Part shown: positions 41,467 through 49,918 of the stretch, piece by piece
Numbering within the stretch: position 1 is the stretch's first letter
How the letters are laid out: every line of letters begins with the position of its first letter
Origin: Bacteroidales bacterium
Lineage (GTDB): Bacteria; Bacteroidota; Bacteroidia; Bacteroidales; GCA-2748055
Length of the DNA: 64,000 nt
Assembly (NCBI GenBank): GCA_021738565.1
Contig: JAIPBT010000001.1
Span: 1 to 64,000, forward strand
Direction: 5' to 3'
Notes under the pieces: generated by a model
The model's database searches: none
The model's input: only the letters and a program-made list of their open reading frames with translations
Told to the model about the DNA's origin: nothing
Program-made: the position numbers and the translations under genes

Positions 41467-43482
41467 ATGGATTTCAAGCTCACTTCCGAATACAAACCCA
41501 CAGGCGACCAGCCTGAGGCGATCAGGCAGATCGTTGAAGGATTTCAAATCGGCGAACAGTTTCAGACGCTGCTGGGAGTGACAGGATCCGGGAAGACCTT
41601 TACCGTGGCAAATGCACTGCAGGAGTTGAACCGCCCCACCCTGGTACTGAGTCACAACAAAACCCTTGCAGCCCAGCTATACAGTGAATTTAAGCAATTC
41701 TTTCCCGATAATGCTGTTGAGTATTTTGTTTCCTATTACGACTACTACCAGCCGGAAGCCTATATGCCCGTTACCGATACGTATATCGAGAAGGATCTCT
41801 CCATCAATGAGGAGATTGAAAAACTGAGACTCAGCACCACATCCTCCCTGTTGTCCGGAAGAAATGATGTCATCGTGGTTTCGTCTGTGTCCTGCCTTTA
41901 TGGAATCGGGAATCCAGAGGATTTCCACCAGACCAAGATCAACATTAAAAAGGGGGAGACCATTTCGAGGAATGTTTTTTTGAGAAAACTCGTTGACAGC
42001 CTCTATTCCAGGAACGAAGTTGAATTCAAACCAGGTACATTCCGCGTAAGAGGCGATACAGTGGATGTCCACCTGGCTTACAGGGATGTCGGCATAAGGT
42101 TTGAATTCTGGGGCGATGAGGTGGAATCGGTAAAATCGATCCATCCCATCGACAGCAGGATATTGGAAGAGCACGGGGATGTTACCATCTTTCCAGCCAA
42201 CATTTTTATCACAACACCATCGAGGATCAGGGAAGCGATCAGCCATATCCAGGATGACATGGTTAAGCAGACTAAATTTTTCAGGGGGGAAAACAGGCTG
42301 ATTGAAGCACAGCGCATCGAGGAGCGTGTCACCTATGATCTTGAGATGATCAGGGAGCTCGGCTATTGTCCCGGGATAGAAAATTATTCCAGGTATTTTG
42401 ACGGCAGGGCTTCAGGTACCCGCCCATTCTGCCTGCTTGATTATTTTCCGGATGATTTCATCACCGTTATCGATGAGAGTCATGTTACAATTCCCCAGAT
42501 CCACGCCATGTACGGGGGCGACAATGCCAGGAAGAAAAACCTCGTCGAATACGGATTCAGGCTGCCTGCGGCAGTCGACAACCGGCCATTGAAATTCTCT
42601 GAATTCGAGGAACTTATCGGTCGAACACTATTTGTGTCGGCAACTCCGGCAGATTTTGAGCTTGAAAAATGCGGCGGGGTGTTTGTAGAGCAGGTCATCC
42701 GTCCAACCGGTCTCCTGGATCCTGTGATTGAGATCAGGCCCAGCCTCAACCAGATAGACCACCTGATCGGTGAGATCAACAAGCGCGTAAGCAACAAGGA
42801 GAAGGTGCTTGTAACCACGCTGACAAAAAGGATGGCTGAGGAACTTTCAGCCTACCTGGAGAAACTCGACATCAAAACCGCTTATATTCACTCGGATATT
42901 CATACGCTCGACCGGGTGGAGATCCTGGACGGGCTGCGAAGGGGAAAATTTGATGTGCTCGTGGGAGTAAACCTGCTGCGAGAAGGGCTTGATCTTCCAG
43001 AAGTATCGCTGGTTGCGATCCTTGATGCCGATAAAGAGGGGTTTCTGCGCTCCGAGCGCTCCCTCACACAGACAGCAGGGCGTGCTGCAAGAAATCTCAA
43101 CGGCAAAGTGATCATGTACGCGGACAACATCACCAATTCAATGCAGAAGACCATCGATGAGACCAACAGGAGGAGGGAAAAACAATTGAAGTACAACGAG
43201 GAGAATCATATCACACCTGCCCAGATTGTTAAAACCAGTTTTTCACTTTTCGATCAGAACAAGGAACTGCTTTCTGGAAGAGGGATCTATGCAGACCAGG
43301 CCAAGACGGACATTGCAGCGGACCCTGTTGTAAAGTACATGAGTCCTGAAGCACTCGAAAAGGCCATTGAGAATACAAAGAAAAAGATGGAAAAAGCTGC
43401 ACAGGAGCTGGATTTCATCACGGCAGCGAAATACAGGGATGAGATGTTCGGACTTAAAGAAAAGCTTAAGACATTTGATTAG
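41467..43482 (+). CDS. uvrB: Excinuclease ABC subunit B
   Basis: UvrB is the damage-verification helicase of nucleotide excision repair, working with UvrA and UvrC. The 671 aa length is normal. It shows Walker A GVTGSGKTFTVANAL near residue 35, the DNA-clamping beta-hairpin YYDYYQPEAYMP, DESHVTIPQ, ATPADFELEKCGG, the helicase motif QTAGRAARN, and a C-terminal UVR motif (DFITAAKYRDEM) that binds UvrC. It starts immediately after the EEP gene. Confidence 0.97.
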   Translation: MDFKLTSEYKPTGDQPEAIRQIVEGFQIGEQFQTLLGVTGSGKTFTVANALQELNRPTLVLSHNKTLAAQLYSEFKQFFPDNAVEYFVSYYDYYQPEAYMPVTDTYIEKDLSINEEIEKLRLSTTSSLLSGRNDVIVVSSVSCLYGIGNPEDFHQTKINIKKGETISRNVFLRKLVDSLYSRNEVEFKPGTFRVRGDTVDVHLAYRDVGIRFEFWGDEVESVKSIHPIDSRILEEHGDVTIFPANIFITTPSRIREAISHIQDDMVKQTKFFRGENRLIEAQRIEERVTYDLEMIRELGYCPGIENYSRYFDGRASGTRPFCLLDYFPDDFITVIDESHVTIPQIHAMYGGDNARKKNLVEYGFRLPAAVDNRPLKFSEFEELIGRTLFVSATPADFELEKCGGVFVEQVIRPTGLLDPVIEIRPSLNQIDHLIGEINKRVSNKEKVLVTTLTKRMAEELSAYLEKLDIKTAYIHSDIHTLDRVEILDGLRRGKFDVLVGVNLLREGLDLPEVSLVAILDADKEGFLRSERSLTQTAGRAARNLNGKVIMYADNITNSMQKTIDETNRRREKQLKYNEENHITPAQIVKTSFSLFDQNKELLSGRGIYADQAKTDIAADPVVKYMSPEALEKAIENTKKKMEKAAQELDFITAAKYRDEMFGLKEKLKTFD

Positions 43483-43556
43483 TAAATCGTTCCCGTAAAG
43501 GGTTCTCGCGGAATCTACCAGCGGTGGATTTTGCGAGAAACAAAACCAAAAAAAAA

Positions 43557-43587
43557 CAAAGCTGCCGATTACCAACCGGCAGCTTTG
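43557..43587 (-). terminator. Rho-independent terminator of rpoD
   Basis: The perfect 11-bp stem CAAAGCTGCCG / CGGCAGCTTTG has a 9-nt loop. On the minus strand it is followed by a run of about ten T residues, so it terminates rpoD transcription. It may also stop uvrB transcripts from the other side. Confidence 0.85.
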
Positions 43588-43612
43588 AATCAATTCATGT
43601 TAAAAAACGTTG

Positions 43613-44473
43613 CTACCCCAGGTAACTCTTCAGCAATTTGCTTCTTGAAGTATGCCTCAGTCGTCTGATCGCCTTCTCCTTGATCTGGCGCACCCTTTCA
43701 CGGGTCAATCCAAAACGTTCACCGATTTCTTCAAGTGTCATTTCCTGACATGCAATTCCAAAGAAGAGTTTAATGATATCCCTCTCTCTTTCAGTGAGCG
43801 TTGCAAGTGCCCGCTCAACTTCACGTGCGAGTGATTCATTAATGAGGGTATTGTCAGCATTGGGTGAATCATTGTTCACCAATACATCCAAAAGACTGTT
43901 GTCCTCACCATCAACGAAAGGAGCGTCTACAGAAACATGACGGCCTGATACCCGCAGTGTATCTGAGACTTTTTCCTTTGGCAGTTCCAATGCTTCAGCC
44001 AGTTCTTCCGGCGTTGGTGTACGCTCGAATTGCTGTTCAAACTTCGAGAACGCTTTGTTGATCTTGTTAAGTGAACCGACCTGGTTCAGAGGTAAACGTA
44101 CGATCCTCGATTGTTCGGCAAGTGCCTGAAGAATTGATTGACGGATCCACCAAACGGCGTAAGAGATGAATTTGAACCCCCTGGTTTCGTCAAATTTTTC
44201 TGCAGCCTTTATCAAACCAAGATTCCCCTCATTGATAAGGTCGGGCAAACTAAGCCCCTGGTTTTGATATTGTTTGGCAACAGAAACGACGAAACGGAGG
44301 TTTGCCCGGGTAAGCTTTTCCAGCGCCAGGCGGTCACCCTTTTTGATCCGTTGTGCCAATTCCACTTCTTCCTCGACAGTGATCAGTTCCTCCTTACCAA
44401 TCTCCTGTAAATACTTATCCAATGATGCACTTTCACGATTGGTAATGGATTTAGTGATCTTTAACTGTCTCAT
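43613..44473 (-). CDS. rpoD: Primary RNA polymerase sigma factor
   Basis: This housekeeping sigma factor directs transcription from the TTTG/TAnnTTTG promoters seen through this window. The 286 aa protein lacks region 1.1, as usual in Bacteroidota. Region 1.2 starts [12 protein letters not shown]. Region 2 includes [22 protein letters not shown] and [15 protein letters not shown]. Region 4 ends with [18 protein letters not shown], the helix-turn-helix for the -33 box. The gene is flanked by its own promoter and a strong terminator. Confidence 0.97.
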   Translation of the reverse strand: MRQLKITKSITNRESASLDKYLQEIGKEELITVEEEVELAQRIKKGDRLALEKLTRANLRFVVSVAKQYQNQGLSLPDLINEGNLGLIKAAEKFDETRGFKFISYAVWWIRQSILQALAEQSRIVRLPLNQVGSLNKINKAFSKFEQQFERTPTPEELAEALELPKEKVSDTLRVSGRHVSVDAPFVDGEDNSLLDVLVNNDSPNADNTLINESLAREVERALATLTERERDIIKLFFGIACQEMTLEEIGERFGLTRERVRQIKEKAIRRLRHTSRSKLLKSYLG

Positions 44474-44512
44474 ATTCCTTCTCTATTTTAAAAATTGAAA
44501 ATAAAAACCCTG

Positions 44513-44520
44513 CAAATTTA
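44513..44520 (-). promoter_or_regulatory. -7 box of rpoD
   Basis: On the minus strand this reads TAAATTTG, a full consensus match, 40 bp before the ATG. Nineteen base pairs further upstream lies TTGA, a partial -33 match. Confidence 0.6.
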
Positions 44521-44557
44521 TTACCTTATTTATTCACAGTCAATATAAATAACAAAA

Positions 44558-44593
44558 AAATGAAGAAGACCCTGAGTAGGGCCCTCTTCATTT
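44558..44593 (-). terminator. Terminator of the DegQ/HtrA gene
   Basis: The hairpin arms AAATGAAGAAGACCCT and AGGGCCCTCTTCATTT pair with a small internal mismatch. On the minus strand a T-rich tract follows (ATTTTTTTG). It lies 31 bp after the protease stop. Confidence 0.75.
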
Positions 44594-44623
44594 AAACGTT
44601 TATCGCTGATAAATGTTGCAAAA

Positions 44624-46063
44624 TCACATGCCAAAAGCATAATATGATTTTGAACCGTCCCTATACACCCCTTCAATAATAACTCCTCCTTCAAAATTGC
44701 GGAGTACGTTGGTAATATCACTGACACTGTCAACGGGCTGTTTGTTTACCGCTGTCACAATAAATCCTTTTTTAATACCGATTTTCATGAATTTTCCCGG
44801 ACCCAGGCTGGTCACCCTGATTCCGTGTTCTATCCCAAGACGTCTTTTTTCACTGTTGGTAATGGTTTCAAACCTTGCGCCAAGAATTTCAAGTACCCGA
44901 TTGGTCTTGACGATATCGGTATTCCCTTCCACATTGCGCAGTACCACATCGTATTGTTTCAGATCACCTTTACGCTTCAGGATTACTTTAACCTTATCAT
45001 TGGGCCTGTACTTGCTTACCTGTTCCTGAAGCTCCGATGCACTGTTCACCTTAATGTCGTTTATAGAAAGGATCACATCACCGGATTTTATCCCGGATTC
45101 TTTTGCGGCGCCCCCCTCAGTGAGATCGGCCACGTAAACACCTTCCGTATTCTCAAGTCCCTCCTCCGCTGCAAGTTCAGAGGTTACATTTGTAATTTGA
45201 ACGCCAAGAATGGCCCGCTGCACCTCTCCATATTCCATAAGGTCACTCACTACTTTACGGACGATGCTTACCGGAATTGCAAATGAGTAACCGGTATAGT
45301 TTCCGGTTCTTGATGCTATCGCTGTATTGATACCTACAAGCTGTCCGCGTGTATTTACAAGTGCCCCGCCACTGTTTCCGGGATTCACAGCTGCATCGGT
45401 CTGGATAAAGGATTCGATGGATAATTCATCCCTCATGATATTGATGTTCCGCGCCTTTGCACTTACGATACCCGCCGTAACAGTGGAAGTAAGGTTATAC
45501 GGGTTCCCGACTGCCAGCACCCATTCGCCAAGCTGAAGGTCATCGGAACTGCCATACTGAAGGGTCGGTAATCCTTTTTCGTCAATTTTTATCAATGCCA
45601 GATCGGTAAAGGGATCCGTTCCTATAAGTTCTGCCTTATAATCCCTGCGGTCGTTCATGGTAATCATTATCTCATCGGAGCCCTCAATCACATGGTTGTT
45701 GGTGACAATATAGCCGTCATCACTGATAATCACTCCTGATCCAAATCCCATAACAGGCCGCCTGTATTCCTCGGGGTTAATCCCGAAGAACCATTCATAC
45801 AAAGGATTGATCTGCGCTTCCATCATAGCAGTTGTCTTTACATGAACTACAGCATGCACCGAGGCCTCGGCAGCAGGGGTGAAATCCATGGTAAACCTGC
45901 TTTCCGCTGATGGAAGTGAGATTTGTCTTACTGATGGTTGCGATTCCACACGGACAATCTCCGGTTCGGGCTGAAAAAATTTCGCATAGATAAAAACTGC
46001 AGCAAGCGCGGTAATTAAGGCGATGCTAAAAAATCCAATAATTGTTTTTGCTTTCATGTTCAT
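44624..46063 (-). CDS. Do-family serine protease (DegQ/HtrA)
   Basis: This periplasmic protease/chaperone degrades misfolded envelope proteins. The 479 aa protein has an N-terminal anchor or signal (IIGFFSIALITALAAVFIYA). It carries the catalytic triad in IVTNNHVIEGSD (His), DPFTDLALIKID (Asp) and VNPGNSGGALVNTRG (Ser), then two PDZ domains (GVYVADLTEGGAAKESGIKSG and a second near PGKFMKIGIKKG). An internal ATG at 46057 is an equally good start. Confidence 0.93.
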   Translation of the reverse strand: MNMKAKTIIGFFSIALITALAAVFIYAKFFQPEPEIVRVESQPSVRQISLPSAESRFTMDFTPAAEASVHAVVHVKTTAMMEAQINPLYEWFFGINPEEYRRPVMGFGSGVIISDDGYIVTNNHVIEGSDEIMITMNDRRDYKAELIGTDPFTDLALIKIDEKGLPTLQYGSSDDLQLGEWVLAVGNPYNLTSTVTAGIVSAKARNINIMRDELSIESFIQTDAAVNPGNSGGALVNTRGQLVGINTAIASRTGNYTGYSFAIPVSIVRKVVSDLMEYGEVQRAILGVQITNVTSELAAEEGLENTEGVYVADLTEGGAAKESGIKSGDVILSINDIKVNSASELQEQVSKYRPNDKVKVILKRKGDLKQYDVVLRNVEGNTDIVKTNRVLEILGARFETITNSEKRRLGIEHGIRVTSLGPGKFMKIGIKKGFIVTAVNKQPVDSVSDITNVLRNFEGGVIIEGVYRDGSKSYYAFGM

Positions 46064-46094
46064 ATATTTAATTCTGTCGGCTCTTTATGACAAT

Positions 46095-46102
46095 CAAATT
46101 TA
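46095..46102 (-). promoter_or_regulatory. Possible -7 box of the DegQ gene
   Basis: On the minus strand this reads TAAATTTG, 32 bp before the ATG at 46063. No clear -33 TTTG is seen. Confidence 0.4.
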
Positions 46103-46198
46103 ATGCCTTCTTTCAATTGTTTCACCCTCTTAACAAATCAGAAGACAAAATTATTGTAATTTTATGGCTCATTTAACCTTTTTTAACGCAACAGACGC

Positions 46199-46990
46199 TT
46201 GAAACTTAACTTTTCGAAATACCACGGAACAGGAAATGACTTCATTATGGTTGATTCCCGAAAGAATGTCATGCCCGACCGGTCTGTAAATACAATTGCT
46301 GTCATGTGCGACCGCCATTTTGGCATTGGTGCAGACGGTCTCATTTACCTCGAACCATCAGATGCGTATGACTTCAGGATGCGTTACTACAACTCGGATG
46401 GACATCCCGGAACCATGTGCGGAAACGGAGGCAGGTGCATCGCGGCATTTGCAAAAAAAAGCGGCTGGATTAATAGCAGTTGCACATTCGAGGCTGCTGA
46501 CGGCATACACAGGGCTGAAATCCTTGAAGACAACAGGGTAAAACTGGGGCTGAATGATGTTCGGGGCATTGAAAATACCGCTGAAGGATATCTCCTTGAT
46601 ACCGGCTCCCCGCACCTTGTCATCTTTGTTGATGATACAGACATCCTGGATGTATTTATGCTGGGTCGTCAATACAGGCAGGATCCGAAATACAGCAATG
46701 GCGTGAATGTCAATTTTGTTGATTTCAACAACCCGGGAATTAAAGTGAGAACATACGAGAGGGGTGTGGAAAATGAGACCCTGAGCTGCGGAACAGGAGT
46801 CACAGCAGCCGCCATTGCCGCTTCCCTTCATAAGGACCAGCTTCGTTCACCTGTTCTCGTCAAAACACGGGGTGGCGACCTTGAAGTTGAATTCACGCAT
46901 CACAGCAAGGAGGGACGATTTTCCGGCATCAGTCTGACAGGGCCTGTCACGGAAGTTTTTGAAGGCATTCTTAACAGCGATAACAGGTAA
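46199..46990 (+). CDS. dapF: Diaminopimelate epimerase
   Basis: DapF converts LL- to meso-diaminopimelate for lysine and peptidoglycan synthesis. The 263 aa protein starts MKLNFSKYHGTGNDFIMVD, the conserved N-terminus, from a TTG codon at 46199; no ATG would preserve it. Catalytic cysteines lie in TMCGNGGRC (about residue 73) and LSCGTGVTA (about residue 197). GVNVNFVDF is another family signature. It is followed 29 bp later by the hydrolase gene. Confidence 0.95.
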   Translation: MKLNFSKYHGTGNDFIMVDSRKNVMPDRSVNTIAVMCDRHFGIGADGLIYLEPSDAYDFRMRYYNSDGHPGTMCGNGGRCIAAFAKKSGWINSSCTFEAADGIHRAEILEDNRVKLGLNDVRGIENTAEGYLLDTGSPHLVIFVDDTDILDVFMLGRQYRQDPKYSNGVNVNFVDFNNPGIKVRTYERGVENETLSCGTGVTAAAIAASLHKDQLRSPVLVKTRGGDLEVEFTHHSKEGRFSGISLTGPVTEVFEGILNSDNR

Positions 46991-47019
46991 TATTCATAAC
47001 AATAAAATTTCAATTCAGG

Positions 47020-48093
47020 ATGAAAAAATCATTGATTCTTCTGACCATTTGCTTCCCGCTGATCAGCCTCTACGGCCAGGACCCCCGGGGCCTTGCTGAC
47101 GAGATACACAAACTGAGGGAATACAACCAGCACCTGGAACACCGGCTGGATGTGATCGAAAAGAATATCGACGACCTGCTTTGGTATGAAAAAGTGGGGG
47201 ATGTTGCACATATCGATAAAGTGTACATGACCGGTCCGCCATTGTGGAAAGAGCAGAATCCCAATGCACAGGGTGCAGGCAATCCTGTTAAATTCTGGTC
47301 GTATGTTTTCATCCCCAGGGATACAGATCATGCAAAGTCGTATCCCCTGATCGTATTTCCACACGGCGGGGTGCATTCAGATTTCAATACCTATTACACA
47401 CACATTGTCAGGGAACTGATCGCACAGGGGTACATTATCGTTGCCGCAGAATACAGGGGCAGCACAGGATATGGCGGCGCTCATTACAGGAAGATCGATT
47501 ACGGCGGACTTGAAATTGAGGATGTTGATGCCAGCCGGGAGTATATGGTTACAAATTGTGATTTCGTTGATAAAAACAGGGTTGGTATCATTGGATGGAG
47601 CCACGGCGGACTGATCGCACTGCACAACATCTTTGAACATCCCGGCAACTATAAAGTAGCCTATGCAGGTGTTCCTGTAAGTGACCTCATCGCAAGGATG
47701 GGCTACAAAACTCAGTCGTACCGGGACCTTTACGAGGCAGATTACCACATCGGCGAATCAGCCTACGATAATGTTGAAGAATACAGAAGGAGATCACCCG
47801 CATGGAATGCCCACAAACTTAAAACTCCCTTGCTGATCCATACCAATACCAACGATGCTGACGTAAATGTGCTTGAAGTGGAACACCTGATCAAATCACT
47901 GAAGGCAGAAGACAAGGAGTTTGAATACAAAATCTTTGAGGAAATACCGGGAGGACATTCATTCAACAGAATGGATACCAAAATTGCCCGCGAAATCCGG
48001 ATGGAGATCTACCGGTTCCTCGAGGATTACCTGGATCCTCCCAATAAATTCAGGAACCTGGAAGAACTGGAAAAGGCCGCGTATAAATTCTAG
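47020..48093 (+). CDS. Secreted alpha/beta hydrolase of the prolyl oligopeptidase (S9) type
   Basis: The 357 aa protein has a signal peptide (MKKSLILLTICFPLISLYGQ), a short helical region, and an S9-like catalytic domain. The nucleophile motif is GIIGWSHGGLIAL, and the oxyanion-side strand is YPLIVFPHGGVHSD. The later Asp and His are in NTNDADVNVLEVEHL and IPGGHSFNRMD. It lacks the N-terminal beta-propeller that restricts substrates in true S9 peptidases, so esterase activity is also possible. Confidence 0.83.
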   Translation: MKKSLILLTICFPLISLYGQDPRGLADEIHKLREYNQHLEHRLDVIEKNIDDLLWYEKVGDVAHIDKVYMTGPPLWKEQNPNAQGAGNPVKFWSYVFIPRDTDHAKSYPLIVFPHGGVHSDFNTYYTHIVRELIAQGYIIVAAEYRGSTGYGGAHYRKIDYGGLEIEDVDASREYMVTNCDFVDKNRVGIIGWSHGGLIALHNIFEHPGNYKVAYAGVPVSDLIARMGYKTQSYRDLYEADYHIGESAYDNVEEYRRRSPAWNAHKLKTPLLIHTNTNDADVNVLEVEHLIKSLKAEDKEFEYKIFEEIPGGHSFNRMDTKIAREIRMEIYRFLEDYLDPPNKFRNLEELEKAAYKF

Positions 48094-48572
48094 GCATTTC
48101 TCTCCTGCAGGCGTTCGGCAAATGCAAGGATCCTGTCAAAGTCAATTTCGGGCATAACCTCAAGTCGCTCTTTCTTGCGGGTCATGATCTTTTGCATCAG
48201 ATTCATTTTCTTGAAGTTTAGCTCACCCCCGAAATAACTCTTGGCCAGTGCATGACCCAGTAGTTTGTCAGGAAAAACTTCCTTCAGGAGCTCGTCTTCA
48301 TTCTCTCCAGGATCAACACAGCATATGAACAAGCCAACCTCAACTTTAAGCAGTTCCTTTAGGTTCGTCTCACAGAAGCTGCGCACTGCCCGCTGGATCA
48401 TACCTTCATGGATCGATCCTCCAATGATTACTGTTCTGTACTTTGAAAAATTGATTTTCCTGCGCCGGGAAATGCGGTAAAGATCCACACCCGGTCCGAG
48501 ATCACCTTTGAGCCTGCTGACACATTGTTCTGTACAGCCAAGTGTTGATGAATATGCTATCAATGTACCCAT
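48090..48572 (-). CDS. Flavodoxin-domain protein (HemG-like)
   Basis: The 160 aa protein resembles flavodoxin-type proteins, including HemG-like protoporphyrinogen oxidases. It starts GTLIAYSSTLGCTEQC, where SSTLGCT sits at the FMN phosphate loop position, followed by TVIIGGSIHEGMIQRAVRSF and KVEVGLFICCVDPGE. A real HemG role cannot be shown. It overlaps the end of the convergent hydrolase gene by 4 bp. The 270 bp upstream (48573-48843) hold no recognisable gene. Confidence 0.75.
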   Translation of the reverse strand: MGTLIAYSSTLGCTEQCVSRLKGDLGPGVDLYRISRRRKINFSKYRTVIIGGSIHEGMIQRAVRSFCETNLKELLKVEVGLFICCVDPGENEDELLKEVFPDKLLGHALAKSYFGGELNFKKMNLMQKIMTRKKERLEVMPEIDFDRILAFAERLQERNA

Positions 48573-48843
48573 TCAATGCATTTGCTTGAGCTTCAAATAT
48601 AGAATTATCTCCCCAGCTTACATAATTTTTACAGGGAAAGTCTGCCAAAGCATCCCTGTTTTTATATTGCTCCTCCCTTGCTCCATCAGAGAATCTGTCA
48701 TTCACCCCTTGTTTTCTTATAGCAGCTTCCCGGATTACAATATTCATCAATACCATGCGTTAATAAAATCCCGGCACGCGGGTATTGATGTTAAATATTT
48801 TTTCATAATTTTACATGAACATTATGTATTAATACTTTGAGCT

Positions 48844-49164
48844 ATGGCACGTAACCACGAAGAACCTCCAAGAAAATTTTCCATTATGAATGAAGGCGCA
48901 AAGAGAAAACGTGCACAAAAGAAATATACACTTCCCGTGATCGGCCATTTTGCCGACAGAAGTATTGAGTTCAAGAACATCATTGAAGCAGAGCAGGTAA
49001 CAGGCATTAATTATACCCTGATCTTTGAAGCCTGCATAGGCAAGATCTACAAAGCCCACGATGTACACTGGGAATATAAAAAAGGAAACCACTACATTAA
49101 ATACAAAGCCTTCTATATCAACGCCCAGGAAACCTATACAAGGAAGACCGGGTTTAACGGGTAA
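48844..49164 (+). CDS. Small protein with a NUMOD1-like DNA-binding domain
   Basis: The 106 aa protein has a basic N-terminus (AKRKRAQKKY). Then comes SIEFKNIIEAEQVTGINYTL leading into IFEACIGKIYKAHDVHWEY, which fits the NUMOD1 pattern: F-x-S/N-I-x-E-A, a helix, a G-K turn, then W-x-Y. NUMOD1 modules normally accompany homing endonucleases; no nuclease domain is present here. It may be a stand-alone DNA-binding protein. A repeat-rich region follows immediately. Confidence 0.55.
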   Translation: MARNHEEPPRKFSIMNEGAKRKRAQKKYTLPVIGHFADRSIEFKNIIEAEQVTGINYTLIFEACIGKIYKAHDVHWEYKKGNHYIKYKAFYINAQETYTRKTGFNG

Positions 49165-49918
49165 CCAGGGGCCAGGGGCCCGCCTTCGCTGAAGCTACGG
49201 CGGAGACAGTGAGACGGTGAGTCAGTGAGTCAGTGAGTCAGTCAGAGACAGTGAGACAGTGCGGTAATGAGCGGTCCCTCGGCAGGATCGGGAACCGGCG
49301 GGTTGGGGTGTGAGGTGGGAAGATCGAGCTTGTCGAGATCGGTTCCTGACAATAAAGACCGGTTCCTGAGCGAAGAGGTGAGCTCCGCCGAACCTCGAGG
49401 AAGGACCCGGGGCAATAATTCCGATCTTTTCCTCTCTGTATAAATGTGGTAACCGTTTAGGAATTACGAACCGATTCGCCGCGGCGAAGAGCTCATGAAC
49501 CCGACAATCAGTCGGGAGAATAATTACGAATATCGAATTACGAATTAGTTAGCCAACCAGTTAACCAGCAACAAGCACCAAGTAACAAAATCAGTTCGTC
49601 AGTGAGACAGTATATGATCAACGGAATTGGCTGGATAGTATTTAAAATACCGCATCACCGCATCACTGCATCACCGCAACACAATTAAGGCCAGGGGCCA
49701 GAGCGAATTTCGAATGTAGAAGTAATGTTTCAATTGTGAATTGCTGCTTTGATAAGCCACTTCATCATTCTACATTCCTTGTTCGATATTCGATATTCCT
49801 TCGGCTTGTACCTCGGCAGGCTCGGTACTGCGCTCAGGAACCGGGTTATTTATTAGATTAAATAAGCGTAATATATTAGACCAGCGCTATATAAATAGCG
49901 AATTAAATATATATATTT
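49165..49918. repeat. Repeat-rich intergenic region, left of the acetylesterase-SDR module
   Basis: This 754-bp stretch has no convincing gene. It holds an octamer-type tandem array (GTGAGTCA units, about 49203-49260), inverted copies of a CGGTTCCTGAGCG motif (near 49371 and 49832), and 'gaatatcgaattacgaatta'-type low-complexity sequence. It also holds a dispersed repeat whose relatives lie at 54.15 and 54.28 kb. Such mixtures are typical of slowly decaying intergenic repeats. Confidence 0.75.
49613..49691 (+). repeat. Dispersed repeat, copy A
   Basis: The unit runs ATGATCAACGGAATTGGCTG, GATAGTATTTAAAATAC, then (CGCATCAC)-type microsatellite and ACACAATTAAGGC. Close copies in the same orientation are at 54151-54220 and 54280-54365. 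All three follow a CAGTGAGACAGT- or TTCGACAGT-type prefix. Confidence 0.8.

Noticed and set aside
48573-48843. Small gene on the minus strand (48502-48756)
   Set aside because: It overlaps the start of the flavodoxin gene and shows no known domain or ribosome-binding signal.
49165-49918. CRISPR array
   Set aside because: The repeats are short tandem units or dispersed copies without regularly spaced unique spacers, and no cas genes are present.
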